Shown piece after piece: positions 1 through 7,308 of a stretch of DNA of 64,000 nucleotides. Made by a program: the position numbers and the translations under genes. The notes under the pieces were generated by a model. It was not told where the DNA came from, searched no databases, and was given only the letters and a program-made list of their open reading frames with translations. The first letter of the stretch is position 1; every line of letters begins with the position of its first letter. This stretch comes from Aliisedimentitalea scapharcae (GTDB lineage: Bacteria > Pseudomonadota > Alphaproteobacteria > Rhodobacterales > Rhodobacteraceae): contig NZ_CP123584.1 in the NCBI RefSeq assembly GCF_045277565.1, forward strand, positions 62,001 to 126,000, written 5' to 3'.

Positions 1-52
1 TCGTCTATCCCTCGCTACGAGGGGGCAGCGGCCTAAACCGGCTATCGAATCC

Positions 53-247
53 ATGACCCAGTTCACCATAGGCACCAAGGTTCTTGTCACGCTCTACGGT
101 GACCTGGGTGAACTGCCTGGTGAGATCATGGACGGCCCGATCCAAAAGGACGGTCGATTGGTTGTGAAAATCCAGCACTCCGATTTTGAGAACTGGTATC
201 CAGTAGAGCGGGTGAAACCGTTTCTTTCGATTGTCCCAGACACCTGA
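53..247 (+). CDS. Small hypothetical protein in reverse orientation to the late operon
   Basis: A 64-residue ORF that I do not recognise. It has a balanced, globular-looking composition and no membrane segment or signal peptide. It is transcribed rightward, against the leftward phage late genes, and faces the tail chaperone gene across a shared hairpin. No strong Shine-Dalgarno sequence precedes the ATG. A short perfect hairpin (CCCTCG-CTA-CGAGGG, 9-23) lies just upstream. The tape-measure gene would normally follow the tail chaperone here, so this may be an inserted accessory (moron) gene. The antisense ORF over the same bases has a poorer composition and is taken as a shadow. Confidence 0.45.
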   Translation: MTQFTIGTKVLVTLYGDLGELPGEIMDGPIQKDGRLVVKIQHSDFENWYPVERVKPFLSIVPDT

Positions 248-269
248 CGCATATTGCGATACGGGTAGT

Positions 270-314
270 GGTAAGAGGTGCCTCCGATACCGCGTATCAC
301 ATATGCCTCTTACC
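270..314. terminator. Hairpin between convergent genes
   Basis: A 9-bp inverted repeat, GGTAAGAGG (270-278) and CCTCTTACC (306-314), encloses an inner GATAC-CGC-GTATC stem. It lies at the convergent ends of the rightward 64-residue gene and the leftward chaperone gene, whose stop codon is inside the right arm. There is no clear T-run on either side, so a terminator is likely from position but not proven. Confidence 0.45.
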
Positions 315-699
315 CCTCCCGTTCACTTGGCATGATGCTGAGAGGCTTCGCGCCTTCTTCCAGCCCTCGCAAATAGGCTTTGCTCATCAAGAGCACCGCC
401 CGCGTTTCCCATGGTTCCGATATGGTTTCGGTCAGAGAGACGTAGGCAAAGATGTCCATCCATTCGAGGGAGGCCACCCCCCGCATTGGGTCGGATTTGA
501 GCGGCCCTGCGTCGAACAAGGCATCAAACAGATATCCGCCGGCATGAATTGGCAGGTAAGGCGGCTCCTTTCCCGCCTCCCTGTATTCGCTTGCCCGGGA
601 AACTCTTGGCCGATCCGCTTTGTCGCCATGATCGATACACGCGTCCAGCCAACCGGCCTGGTGCGCCGCGTCGATCAGCCGCCCGAGGTTTCGCCCAAA
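310..699 (-). CDS. Tail assembly chaperone, frameshift extension (gpT-like)
   Basis: This open frame continues the upstream chaperone in the -1 frame and adds about 130 residues. It has no suitable start of its own near the junction; the first TTG, at 519, lies far inside the open frame. The expected product is a fusion with the 675-1196 protein, made by slipping on TTTTTTG at 702-696 (read leftward). In siphophages such a fusion, made at low level, joins the short chaperone in tape-measure folding and tail assembly. The sequence downstream of the stop stays open and protein-like for the whole extension, which supports translation. The frameshift is inferred from sequence only. Confidence 0.7.
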   Translation of the reverse strand, partial: FGRNLGRLIDAAHQAGWLDACIDHGDKADRPRVSRASEYREAGKEPPYLPIHAGGYLFDALFDAGPLKSDPMRGVASLEWMDIFAYVSLTETISEPWETRAVLLMSKAYLRGLEEGAKPLSIMPSEREG

Positions 700-1196
700 A
701 AACGGGCGCCATCCTGTGCCGCGTCAATGACCTGTTGGGCAAACGTCTTGTTGGTGATGTCGAACTGAGGGGCCCGGGTTTCATTGCCCTCGTCATCCTT
801 GACCACAACTTGACGAACGTTCCCGTCAGCGTCCTTGGCAAAATCCATCTGTGGGAACGTCATGTTCAGGATTTCGCGGATCTGCTCTTCGGTCTCGACC
901 GGCTTGTCGCCAAGTTCCATATTGCGGGCACTGATGATGAACGGCATGGCACCTTCAATCTGGGCGCTGTGCATCGCTTCCATCAAGGCGTCCCGGTCTT
1001 CATCATCGTCGGCGCTTTCCACCTTCTTCTGCATTTCCTTCAGGCGGGCCTGAACGGAGGGTGCCGCCGATCCGCGGACAACAAATCCCACTGGTTCGCC
1101 CTTCTCTTCGATCGGTTCATCGGTGAACGGGTGGCGCAGCTGCAGAAAGATACCGTCTTCGGCGCGTTTACGACCGTTGAATACTGACATGTCCAT
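675..1196 (-). CDS. Tail assembly chaperone (gpG-like)
   Basis: A 173-residue acidic protein just downstream of the tail tube gene, the usual place for the short tail chaperone that binds the tape-measure protein during siphovirus tail assembly. An AAAGGA ribosome site lies 7 nt before the chosen ATG; a second ATG two codons in is less well spaced. Near the 3' end the codons CGT-TTT-TTG form a canonical X XXY YYZ slippery heptamer. The frame stops 19 bases past it, while the -1 frame stays open to 310. Family assignment rests on position, size and the frameshift signal rather than a strong motif. Confidence 0.75.
   Translation of the reverse strand: MDMSVFNGRKRAEDGIFLQLRHPFTDEPIEEKGEPVGFVVRGSAAPSVQARLKEMQKKVESADDDEDRDALMEAMHSAQIEGAMPFIISARNMELGDKPVETEEQIREILNMTFPQMDFAKDADGNVRQVVVKDDEGNETRAPQFDITNKTFAQQVIDAAQDGARFLGETSGG
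696..702 (-). promoter_or_regulatory. Predicted -1 ribosomal frameshift site TTTTTTG
   Basis: On the minus strand the zero frame reads T-TTT-TTG at 702-696, so both tRNAs can re-pair after a -1 slip. The zero-frame TGA follows at 677-675, and the -1 frame is open down to the TAA at 312-310. Position and geometry match the G/GT frameshift of siphovirus tail chaperones. GC-rich sequence follows the heptamer, but I did not establish a defined stem or pseudoknot. Confidence 0.7.
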
Positions 1197-1226
1197 GGTG
1201 AATTCCTTTGGTTCCAGGTTCCTGAT

Positions 1227-1263
1227 GGGTTGGGGAAAGCGGAACCACCTCCCTCCCCAACCC
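1227..1263. repeat. Inverted repeat between tail tube and chaperone genes
   Basis: A perfect 10-bp inverted repeat, GGGTTGGGGA (1227-1236) and TCCCCAACCC (1254-1263), has a 17-nt loop. It lies in the 92-bp gap between the tail tube and chaperone genes. No T-run follows on the minus strand, so it more likely stabilises or processes the abundant tube mRNA, or slows polymerase, than ends transcription. Confidence 0.5.
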
Positions 1264-1288
1264 TGTATCCGCCCCGAGGGGAGGCGAA

Positions 1289-1777
1289 TTAAGCGGGCTC
1301 GGTGCCTTCAACTGTGAAGTTGTTCTGCTTGAACGAGCAGGTCGCGCCCTTGTGGGTGTTGTCCGTGCCCTGGTTCTCTTCATGGCTGTGCAAGTAGCCC
1401 TGCGCGTATTTGACGGCATCGCCGGTCACCAGTGCCGGACCATCGCCGCTGTCAGTGCCAGAGCCTTCAGCGATTTTCAGGGACACCAGACCGTCCTTGT
1501 CATTGGCTTGCGTTTTCACGTTGCCTTGGCCCGTGTCACCGGAGATTTCGCGGGTGGTGAACTGGCTTTCTCGGCCCGATCCCGCCCCTTTGGTACCGGA
1601 AGTGAAGCCAGTGGCCAGATCCGGAACATCAGTGTTGCTGTGGGTGACGCCAAACACGGGAAGGGTCTGGATGCCTTTCACCTGAACCCAAGTCAGGGCC
1701 TCAAACCCGGTGGTGTCATTACTGGCGGGCAGCGCAGTTGCCATCCAGAGTGTCTTGCCGATGTGATTGTCGGTCAT
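1289..1777 (-). CDS. Major tail tube protein
   Basis: A 162-residue protein rich in Gly, Thr and Ser, the composition of siphovirus tail tube subunits, which stack as hexameric rings along the tape measure. It sits between the tail terminator block and the tail chaperone, the conserved position of the tube gene. A good ribosome site, AAAGGA, precedes the ATG. A hairpin with a T-rich tail lies just upstream (1798-1817), which suggests separate control of this highly expressed gene. I assign it by position and composition; there is no catalytic motif to check. Confidence 0.7.
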   Translation of the reverse strand: MTDNHIGKTLWMATALPASNDTTGFEALTWVQVKGIQTLPVFGVTHSNTDVPDLATGFTSGTKGAGSGRESQFTTREISGDTGQGNVKTQANDKDGLVSLKIAEGSGTDSGDGPALVTGDAVKYAQGYLHSHEENQGTDNTHKGATCSFKQNNFTVEGTEPA

Positions 1778-1797
1778 TGGTATGTCCTTTCCATGCA

Positions 1798-1817
1798 GAA
1801 AGACCCCGCTCGCGGGG
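1798..1817 (-). terminator. Hairpin with T-rich tail upstream of the tail tube gene
   Basis: On the minus strand CCCCGC-GA-GCGGGG is followed directly by TCTTTCT, resembling a weak intrinsic terminator. It separates the connector genes from the tail tube gene, so either partial termination or a promoter between it and the tube gene may set the level of tube mRNA. Confidence 0.4.
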
Positions 1818-1881
1818 CATCATGTTGAGATTGTTGGGAAGACCCGCTTTGGCGAAGTGCCAGCCCGCGAGCGGAGGGCTC

Positions 1882-2073
1882 TTAACCGGCGTCAGCCGCC
1901 GGATTTGCGCGCTGCCAGCCTTTGGCCAGCCAAGCGTCAATATCTTTTTCCAGAACTCGGGCAGTGGTACCAAGTACACCGTTTTTCCGGTTTTGGTTCA
2001 CCAGGTCGACGCGCGCAGGCTTGCGTGTTGCCCGTGCCTTCGGCTTCGGCTGCTTGTCCGTTTCATCACCCAT
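1882..2073 (-). CDS. Small basic protein of the tail module
   Basis: A 63-residue protein I do not recognise. The first 20 residues are rich in Lys, Arg and Pro and likely disordered; the rest could form a short helical unit. It lies between the tail terminator and tail tube genes in the same orientation as both, with only a short gap to the 2105-2503 gene. Its location suggests a minor structural or assembly role, but nothing in the sequence shows a function. Confidence 0.5.
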   Translation of the reverse strand: MGDETDKQPKPKARATRKPARVDLVNQNRKNGVLGTTARVLEKDIDAWLAKGWQRANPAADAG

Positions 2074-2104
2074 CAGGGCCTCCTTTCAGTTGCTGGGAAT
2101 GGCC

Positions 2105-2503
2105 TCAAGAGGCCTGGTAATGGATTTGCACGGGCAGACGCCACAGCGCCCCGTCCCGGTACCCCTGGCCGACGAATGGCGGCCGCATGATAGTGATCTT
2201 GCCACCGGTAACATCCAGCTTGGTTGTTTTCCTGAAACGCGCCGCGATCAGATCCCCCTGGCGTTCGTTTGGCCGGGCCCATTCGTTGAGTTTGCCCACC
2301 ACAGACACCTGCAGGTAGCCCCGTTTTATCTCTCCGTCCCCATTCAGCGTTCGATCAATGGAAGGCATACGCACCAGCTCATAAATCAGATAGGGCGGCT
2401 CTGGGAACTCGGCGTCCTTGTTCTCCCACATAATCGGGTAAACATCGGTCATTGCCTCAAGATGGGCCCCGAGAACATCCGAGATATCGGTTTCGTTGAT
2501 CAT
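2105..2503 (-). CDS. Tail terminator / tail completion protein
   Basis: A 132-residue protein of the size and position of the siphovirus tail terminator, the ring that stops tube growth and joins tail to head. Its start (ATG at 2503) overlaps the stop of the gp10-like gene by ATGA, showing translational coupling. The next genes leftward are a small protein and the tail tube. The sequence has the alternating strand pattern seen in DUF4128-like terminators, but the family call is tentative. Confidence 0.6.
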   Translation of the reverse strand: MINETDISDVLGAHLEAMTDVYPIMWENKDAEFPEPPYLIYELVRMPSIDRTLNGDGEIKRGYLQVSVVGKLNEWARPNERQGDLIAARFRKTTKLDVTGGKITIMRPPFVGQGYRDGALWRLPVQIHYQAS

Positions 2504-2949
2504 TTTCCCCGTACCTCTCGCACCCGAGCTTCGACAAACTCAGGGAACCGGGCCACATTTGCACCGACGAAATGACGCCCGGCTTGATTGAACTTGCGCC
2601 CCAGTTCATCCGTGCCGGTGAACCCATGTTCAACCCGCATGGCGTATTCCATTGGCCAGGCGAACCGCATGCTGTCACCAAGATCAAAGTTCGCGATTAC
2701 TGTCGTGTAACCATCAGGCCCTTCGGTTTCGCCGCCCCCATTCAGTGAGCTGGTCAGGGAGTTCACCAGATCAGCCGTCAGACCGACAGGAATTTTACCC
2801 TCTTCGAAACCATCCGCTCCCCGGGTAACGCCCAGCTGGGTTGTCTGCGCCGCCTCAACCACGTCCTGAATGGCTTCGGTCGCCACATAGCGCATATCTT
2901 CCTTGGCCACGTCTACAAAGGCGCGGACCTGATTTGCAAATTTACCCAT
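2500..2949 (-). CDS. HK97 gp10-like head-tail joining protein
   Basis: A 149-residue protein with a helical N-terminal third followed by a strand-rich core (VNSLTSSLNGGG, FAWPMEYAMRVEHG). The MEYA-RVEHG stretch is typical of HK97 gp10-type proteins, which lie at the head-tail interface. It follows a 58-residue ORF and overlaps the tail terminator by ATGA. In siphophage genomes this protein usually stands between the head-closure and tail-terminator genes, as here. Confidence 0.7.
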   Translation of the reverse strand: MGKFANQVRAFVDVAKEDMRYVATEAIQDVVEAAQTTQLGVTRGADGFEEGKIPVGLTADLVNSLTSSLNGGGETEGPDGYTTVIANFDLGDSMRFAWPMEYAMRVEHGFTGTDELGRKFNQAGRHFVGANVARFPEFVEARVREVRGK

Positions 2950-2954
2950 TTCGT

Positions 2955-3131
2955 TCAGAAGTCGAATTCACCGGCATCTTCTTGATGCGCAAGCATTTCA
3001 GAAACAGAAGATGCGACCAGAGATTTGTCGGATCCGGTGTATTTCTCCAGGAGCGCATCAGCCTTTGCGCGCCGCTCAGACAGCGGGGCTTTCAAAACTT
3101 CTGCAAAAAGATCATCAGCAGTCATTTTCAT
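2955..3131 (-). CDS. Small acidic protein after the MuF-like gene
   Basis: A 58-residue ORF starting at the ATG at 3131, which overlaps the stop of the MuF-like gene by ATGA and ends just before the gp10-like gene. It reads MKMTADDLFAEVL and ends in EDAGEFDF; it is acidic, mostly helical and has no membrane segment. Tight coupling on the left-hand side of a toxin-like domain makes an accessory role conceivable (for example a partner of the protease domain), but that is speculation. It could equally be a minor connector part. Confidence 0.55.
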   Translation of the reverse strand: MKMTADDLFAEVLKAPLSERRAKADALLEKYTGSDKSLVASSVSEMLAHQEDAGEFDF

Positions 3132-4915
3132 TTGGCGTCGAACTCCTTGTAGATGCTCAACAAATCCGGATGAATACGGAAGTGGTTTTCTTCCCCAAGC
3201 ATATAGAGCGCAAAGGTTTCGGCCACATATTCATGCGAAACTTGGCCCCCATACTTGGAAACGAGAAGCGGCCAGCCGCTTTTCATGACATCAGACTGGG
3301 CCAGAAAGGCATCTATCCGAATAGATATGCGCTCATCGATAAGATGCAAGACATGGCCAAACTCGTGGTAGATCGTTGAACGCTTCTGCTCGGCATGATC
3401 GGCCAAGATATTGACGGTCCAGTTATAGTCCGCCTCATCCATTTTTGCCGCACGTTCTTCAACCCGATTGTCCAGGGCACCTTTTGCTTTGAGCCGCTCC
3501 AAAGCATCCTTACGCTGCTTTGCGTACACGGGCGCATTCTTCTTGGCTATGTCACGCTGCTTCTCAGCCTCGAACTTCGAACCAAACCGCAATGGCAGGT
3601 GCAGGAGCGCGGTCCTCTTGCCGTTTTTCCTGCCTGGGACAATTGCCGCTTCAGCATTCGGGATCGGCCCCATCTTGAACCGAGTTGACGGGCCCACTGC
3701 CGCTAACGGTGACAACCCAAACCGCTCTGTCACTTCCTGAGCCGCTCGAAGCCCTGGGTTCAATGCTGCAGTCGATATCCCCTTCAGGTTCGCAACTTCT
3801 GCAATACCGGAGGAGATTACGAACTTCTCTGCTTCCCCGTGATTTCTCAACGGGGTGAAGTTCTCATAATTGAACCGCGCTTTTGGGGTAGAAGGGGCCC
3901 GTTTCACCCGCACCCGATAGAACGCCATGCAGTTGCAGCCCAAGGTGTGTTTGGCCGGCGCATTCTCATCGTGGGGGTGGCGCATCTTTGTTCCGTCCTG
4001 AAACTCAAAGCGTTCTCCCACTTCAATCACTGTGCCATCCATTGCCAAGTGATCTTGGCGCGGTTCCTTGGACCGGTTGTGTTGCCAACGGGCCGTGACA
4101 GTCTCCACATCCGGGCGTTCAAGGATCTGCAGCATGCCTTCCTCACGCCCTGCAGCAATGGCCTGTCTGGATTCCTGTTTGGCAATCACCTTGCCCCGGT
4201 ACCCGAGCGCCTTGGATTTGTGCGCGGCGATGATCTGATCCAGTTCTTTGCCCTTGATCGCGCGGCCTTCTTTGATGGCTTTGATCACCTGTTTATCGAA
4301 CCGGCGGTCACTGAGCTTGTATCGCGGCTTCCAGCGCCCGGTCTTTTTGTCCTTCACAAAATAATCCCGGATCCGGTCTGGGTCGGACAGGATCGAGCGG
4401 GCGTTTAAAACATGGTCGGTCTGGTCCGAATTGAGCCCCAGGAACCCACCGACCCGACGCTTGCCAACCTTCCGCCCGGTGATCTCGCGGGCTACGGCCA
4501 ATGAAGACCGACCTTCCCGCAATCCAGTTTCGATCACGCGGCGGGCGACTTGCACGTTTTCCTCTGAGATCGACTGAATCAACTGGGCACCACGTTCCCG
4601 CACCCAAGCTTCGGCCCGTTCATGCCCCCCGTTGAAGGCGTAGACACCGCGCAGGCCCCGATTGCCGATTTCCTCGGCCAACTGCCCCCCGGAGACAAAC
4701 CCCGCCCTTTGGGCCTCGTGAAGCGGCCACAGGTAGGATTGATCAATGCGCAGGATCTCCGCGGCCTCTGCTATCCGGCCCGCCTCGATCAGCTTCACCA
4801 GCTGGCGTTCGTCAACTGCAGTTGAAGCATTGGCCAAGGCATCTTCAAACGCGCGACGGATCTTTGGTTCCAGCTTTCGGATCATATCGCGAAAACGGGA
4901 TTGTTGGGTGGCCAT
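3128..4915 (-). CDS. MuF-type minor head protein with C-terminal zinc metallopeptidase-like domain
   Basis: A 595-residue protein. The N-terminal and central parts resemble phage head morphogenesis (MuF/SPP1 gp7-like) proteins: a helical start, an R-x(4)-E block near 255, and a conserved-looking GCNCMAFYRV motif with Cys327 and Cys329. After about residue 360 a separate region begins. It contains HEFGH (His517, Glu518, His521) and then SHEYVAETFA (Glu562 or Glu566 as third ligand), the pattern of a zincin protease. MuF proteins are known to carry polymorphic toxin domains at the C-terminus, packaged in the capsid. Whether this domain is delivered with DNA or acts in the virion is unknown. Neighbours are head-tail connector genes, with a 58-residue ORF coupled directly downstream. 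Confidence 0.75.
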   Translation of the reverse strand: MATQQSRFRDMIRKLEPKIRRAFEDALANASTAVDERQLVKLIEAGRIAEAAEILRIDQSYLWPLHEAQRAGFVSGGQLAEEIGNRGLRGVYAFNGGHERAEAWVRERGAQLIQSISEENVQVARRVIETGLREGRSSLAVAREITGRKVGKRRVGGFLGLNSDQTDHVLNARSILSDPDRIRDYFVKDKKTGRWKPRYKLSDRRFDKQVIKAIKEGRAIKGKELDQIIAAHKSKALGYRGKVIAKQESRQAIAAGREEGMLQILERPDVETVTARWQHNRSKEPRQDHLAMDGTVIEVGERFEFQDGTKMRHPHDENAPAKHTLGCNCMAFYRVRVKRAPSTPKARFNYENFTPLRNHGEAEKFVISSGIAEVANLKGISTAALNPGLRAAQEVTERFGLSPLAAVGPSTRFKMGPIPNAEAAIVPGRKNGKRTALLHLPLRFGSKFEAEKQRDIAKKNAPVYAKQRKDALERLKAKGALDNRVEERAAKMDEADYNWTVNILADHAEQKRSTIYHEFGHVLHLIDERISIRIDAFLAQSDVMKSGWPLLVSKYGGQVSHEYVAETFALYMLGEENHFRIHPDLLSIYKEFDAK

Positions 4916-4956
4916 GCGGACCTCCCTGATTAGGGTTCAGATTGTCGGGTTAGAGA

Positions 4957-5169
4957 TCAGCTTTGAGCAGCAAGCCCAAACAACAGACCCCAATAGAAAG
5001 AGATCATCATGTCCTGATCGGGGCGGAAGAACATTTCGCGCGGAAATGCTGCGACCGTCTCAGCCTTGTGCAGATCGCCAAGCTGCAGGTGACGTGCAAC
5101 GCAGTAAGCCTGCGAAGGGCTTTCCAGATCCGCGTAAAGGGATCGATGGGTTTCGGTCAGGTCAGTCAG
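4957..5169 (-). CDS. Small protein with a CTG start overlapping the upstream stop (CTGA)
   Basis: A 70-codon open frame fills most of the gap between two structural genes. No ATG, GTG or TTG occurs near its 5' end in frame; the first in-frame ATG is codon 46. A CTG at 5169-5167 overlaps the TGA of the upstream gene as CTGA, matching the ATGA coupling used throughout this operon. The product would begin (M)TDLTETHRSLYADLE and end in a hydrophobic stretch, ISFYWGLLFGLAAQS. Composition looks protein-like. If the CTG start is wrong, only a 25-residue peptide from codon 46 remains. Confidence 0.5.
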   Translation of the reverse strand: MTDLTETHRSLYADLESPSQAYCVARHLQLGDLHKAETVAAFPREMFFRPDQDMMISFYWGLLFGLAAQS

Positions 5170-5570
5170 GTTTCCAAATCCAGCTCGTACATCACAGCGA
5201 CCCCACCGGGCGAAACGGGCCGCACTTCCATGATAAGGTCGAACCGAGTGTCAACGGTGACATCCACCGATGCAACCCCCACGGCAATTTCCTCGCCCTT
5301 CTGCGGCACGGCCCCGGTGGCGTTCACGGTCAGGGTGCGGAGGGTTTTCCCGATCAGGGCACCTGATCTGTCCCGTAGGTGCTTGTTGTCCTCGATCGCA
5401 GTCAGCTCATGCAGGGTCGGGTTAGGTTCCGGGGTTGCGTCGTGCGGCGACGTGGGGCCGCCTGAGCCGGGCTTTCGCAGCGTGCAGAGCAGTGGGCCGT
5501 TACCAACCGCTTCCCCCGCCTCTGCAAGCGCTGCGGCGATCTCTGATGCAATTTCGCTACCTGCGCTCAT
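5166..5570 (-). CDS. Putative head-tail connector / head completion protein
   Basis: A 134-residue protein with an Ala-rich helical N-terminus, a Pro/Gly-rich loop near residues 30-50 and a strand-rich C-terminal half. Its ATG at 5570 overlaps the stop of the adaptor gene by ATGA. Size, order (adaptor, this gene, MuF-like, gp10-like) and coupling suggest a head-closure or stopper protein. No family motif is certain. Confidence 0.55.
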   Translation of the reverse strand: MSAGSEIASEIAAALAEAGEAVGNGPLLCTLRKPGSGGPTSPHDATPEPNPTLHELTAIEDNKHLRDRSGALIGKTLRTLTVNATGAVPQKGEEIAVGVASVDVTVDTRFDLIMEVRPVSPGGVAVMYELDLET

Positions 5571-5956
5571 ACCGTGAATGCTCCCGGCACCCGATTGATG
5601 TAGGGCGAAAGCATCGCCTCAATCTTGGTGCTGACCGGCGTTGCAGCTTCTGAACCAGTTGCGTCGCCAACGCGTTCCCACTTGATACCCTTCACCTCAA
5701 CCAGCACCCTTTGCTCTGCCGGAGTGAAGGTCTTGGAGAAAAAGCCCGGGGTGGCCAATTCCAGCTTGGCCGCCTCGTAGGTTGCCTCATCAACATTCGG
5801 CGATGTGGCGTCATATCCTGCCATGAACCGGTTCACATGGTGAAATGTAATGTAGTCAGTGGCCCGGATCAGAGCCGACGCACTGGCTGCGTCATCCTCA
5901 ACGACATCCCCGCGCGCCGCTGCATATGCAATCCAGTCTGTGACGGTTACTGCCAT
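5567..5956 (-). CDS. DnaT-like / head-tail adaptor protein
   Basis: A 129-residue protein whose start (MAVTVTDWIAYAAARG) and ALIRATDYI segment match phage proteins annotated as DnaT-like ssDNA-binding. In structural operons these correspond to the helical head-tail adaptor that docks on the portal. It lies two genes after the major capsid gene and overlaps the next gene by ATGA, consistent with an adaptor rather than a replication role. Confidence 0.65.
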   Translation of the reverse strand: MAVTVTDWIAYAAARGDVVEDDAASASALIRATDYITFHHVNRFMAGYDATSPNVDEATYEAAKLELATPGFFSKTFTPAEQRVLVEVKGIKWERVGDATGSEAATPVSTKIEAMLSPYINRVPGAFTV

Positions 5957-5959
5957 TGG

Positions 5960-6283
5960 TTAGGCTCCAATGAAAACGACTGACAACGCCTGTTCACGCA
6001 GCTTTTCTTCACCCAGGCGTTTGTTGACCTCGACCCCGTGCGCTTCGAGCAATTCGATCATTTCCGCTTTGCCCATCTCTGCGATGGATTCGCGGGTGGT
6101 TTCCAGAGACGGTTTCTTGTCTTCAACTTCAACGATCCAACCGTTTTCTTCCCATGCCTGAACAACCGGGCTGTTTGCCAGTTGTTCCAAGACGTCCTGA
6201 TCAATTTCCAGCGTTCCGCCAGCCGGGACAACGTAGCCCTGCCCCAGCCCCAAATCGCCCTTTGTGGTGTTTCGAACTTCCAT
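5960..6283 (-). CDS. Small head-module protein
   Basis: A 107-residue protein. An AGGAGG ribosome site 8 nt upstream of the ATG at 6283 fixes the start; the open frame extends further but without signals. It begins MEVRNTTKGDLGLGQGY, a strand-rich N-terminal unit, and has a helical C-terminal part (ESIAEMGKAEMIELLEAHG) like SAP/HeH-type helical hairpins. It lies between the capsid and adaptor genes. Similar small proteins occur there in many siphophages, but the role is unknown. Confidence 0.6.
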   Translation of the reverse strand: MEVRNTTKGDLGLGQGYVVPAGGTLEIDQDVLEQLANSPVVQAWEENGWIVEVEDKKPSLETTRESIAEMGKAEMIELLEAHGVEVNKRLGEEKLREQALSVVFIGA

Positions 6284-6338
6284 AATGGTTCCTCCTGTTA
6301 AGGGGGGTGAGGCCGGAGAACCCGGCCCCGCCAATCGC

Positions 6339-7292
6339 TTAGATGCCGTCGCCGTAGCTGACCGCCTTGGGGAGTTTGATATCCAGGCCACCCAATCGGA
6401 ACATGCCCGGGATGGAGAACTGGAAACCCTCGACCTGTACCGGGAAGAACCGGTGCGGCATCGGAATGTGCAGTTTCAACACGTCCGGTGCCCGACGATA
6501 GGCGATCATCCGGGCTGTCGAGCCCGCGCCTTTGGTCAATAGGCCCCGTTTTGCGCGGATCGTTAGCGGGCGCCCAGTCTGTGCCGTGTACACATTGGCC
6601 TTCTGGATGAACTCCAAAATGGTCATGCTGGTGTCGGTCAAGCGCGTCGAGGCGATGTAATTGAACCGCTCGGTGGGCAGGATCAACGTGTCGGCCAGCT
6701 CGGTTTCCTTGGTCGCCGTAACAACCCCCGTCAACAGGTCGTTGACATCCCGGATAATCTGATCCGGCGTTTTGTTGGCCCAGAGCGTCGAAGAACCTGT
6801 GCCATCTGCAGCGACCGAAACTTGAGGGACACCGGTATAGCTGTAGAGCCCTTCGAAGTTCTTCTTCGTATCGCCATCGAACGAGACGGTGTAGACCATC
6901 TGCTCATAGGCACGACGAGCGATCCGGGCCTTCTCACCATCCAGGGCAACCCTCAACAAGCGAGCCTGGTTCACTTCTTCGTAGCCGTACCCATACCCGA
7001 TGCCGGCACTATGGACCGCAGTCTCGTGCGATGCCATCTGCGCGCCAACCATGGGAACATCCTTCCCGTTGCCATTCAGCCAGTCAGCCTCGCCCGCTCC
7101 ATCCATCGAATAGTAGGTGACGGACTTCACGAACTCGCCAGACGACGTGTCCACCGGGATCAGTTCAGCATAGTTCAGTTCGGGGTATTTGGTGCGATAC
7201 ACCCCCGCCTCAATGTGCGAGGTCTGATTTTGCGCAAAGCCCAACGAGGCCTGCATGGCATCATTGAACTGTTTTGTGGTCATTGCATTCAT
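6339..7292 (-). CDS. Major capsid protein (DUF2184-like)
   Basis: A 317-residue protein, the likely shell subunit. Its start (MNAMTTKQFNDAM), the YGYEEVNQARL segment near residue 100 and the C-terminal PGMFRLGGLDIKLPKA stretch are typical of the DUF2184 capsid family with an HK97 fold. It follows the protease/scaffold and cement genes, the expected order. An AAGGG ribosome site precedes the ATG. No long N-terminal delta domain is evident, consistent with the separate scaffold encoded upstream. Confidence 0.8.
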   Translation of the reverse strand: MNAMTTKQFNDAMQASLGFAQNQTSHIEAGVYRTKYPELNYAELIPVDTSSGEFVKSVTYYSMDGAGEADWLNGNGKDVPMVGAQMASHETAVHSAGIGYGYGYEEVNQARLLRVALDGEKARIARRAYEQMVYTVSFDGDTKKNFEGLYSYTGVPQVSVAADGTGSSTLWANKTPDQIIRDVNDLLTGVVTATKETELADTLILPTERFNYIASTRLTDTSMTILEFIQKANVYTAQTGRPLTIRAKRGLLTKGAGSTARMIAYRRAPDVLKLHIPMPHRFFPVQVEGFQFSIPGMFRLGGLDIKLPKAVSYGDGI

Positions 7293-7308
7293 TGTTCAGA
7301 CCCTTTTC

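Noticed and set aside
1..300. Search for the second att site as a copy of the tRNA-Arg 3' end
   Set aside because: No match to the tRNA 3' half is visible; the prophage probably continues beyond the left edge.
549..1187. 212-codon plus-strand ORF over the chaperone gene
   Set aside because: It runs against the operon and lacks motifs, whereas the minus frames carry a slippery site and a ribosome site.
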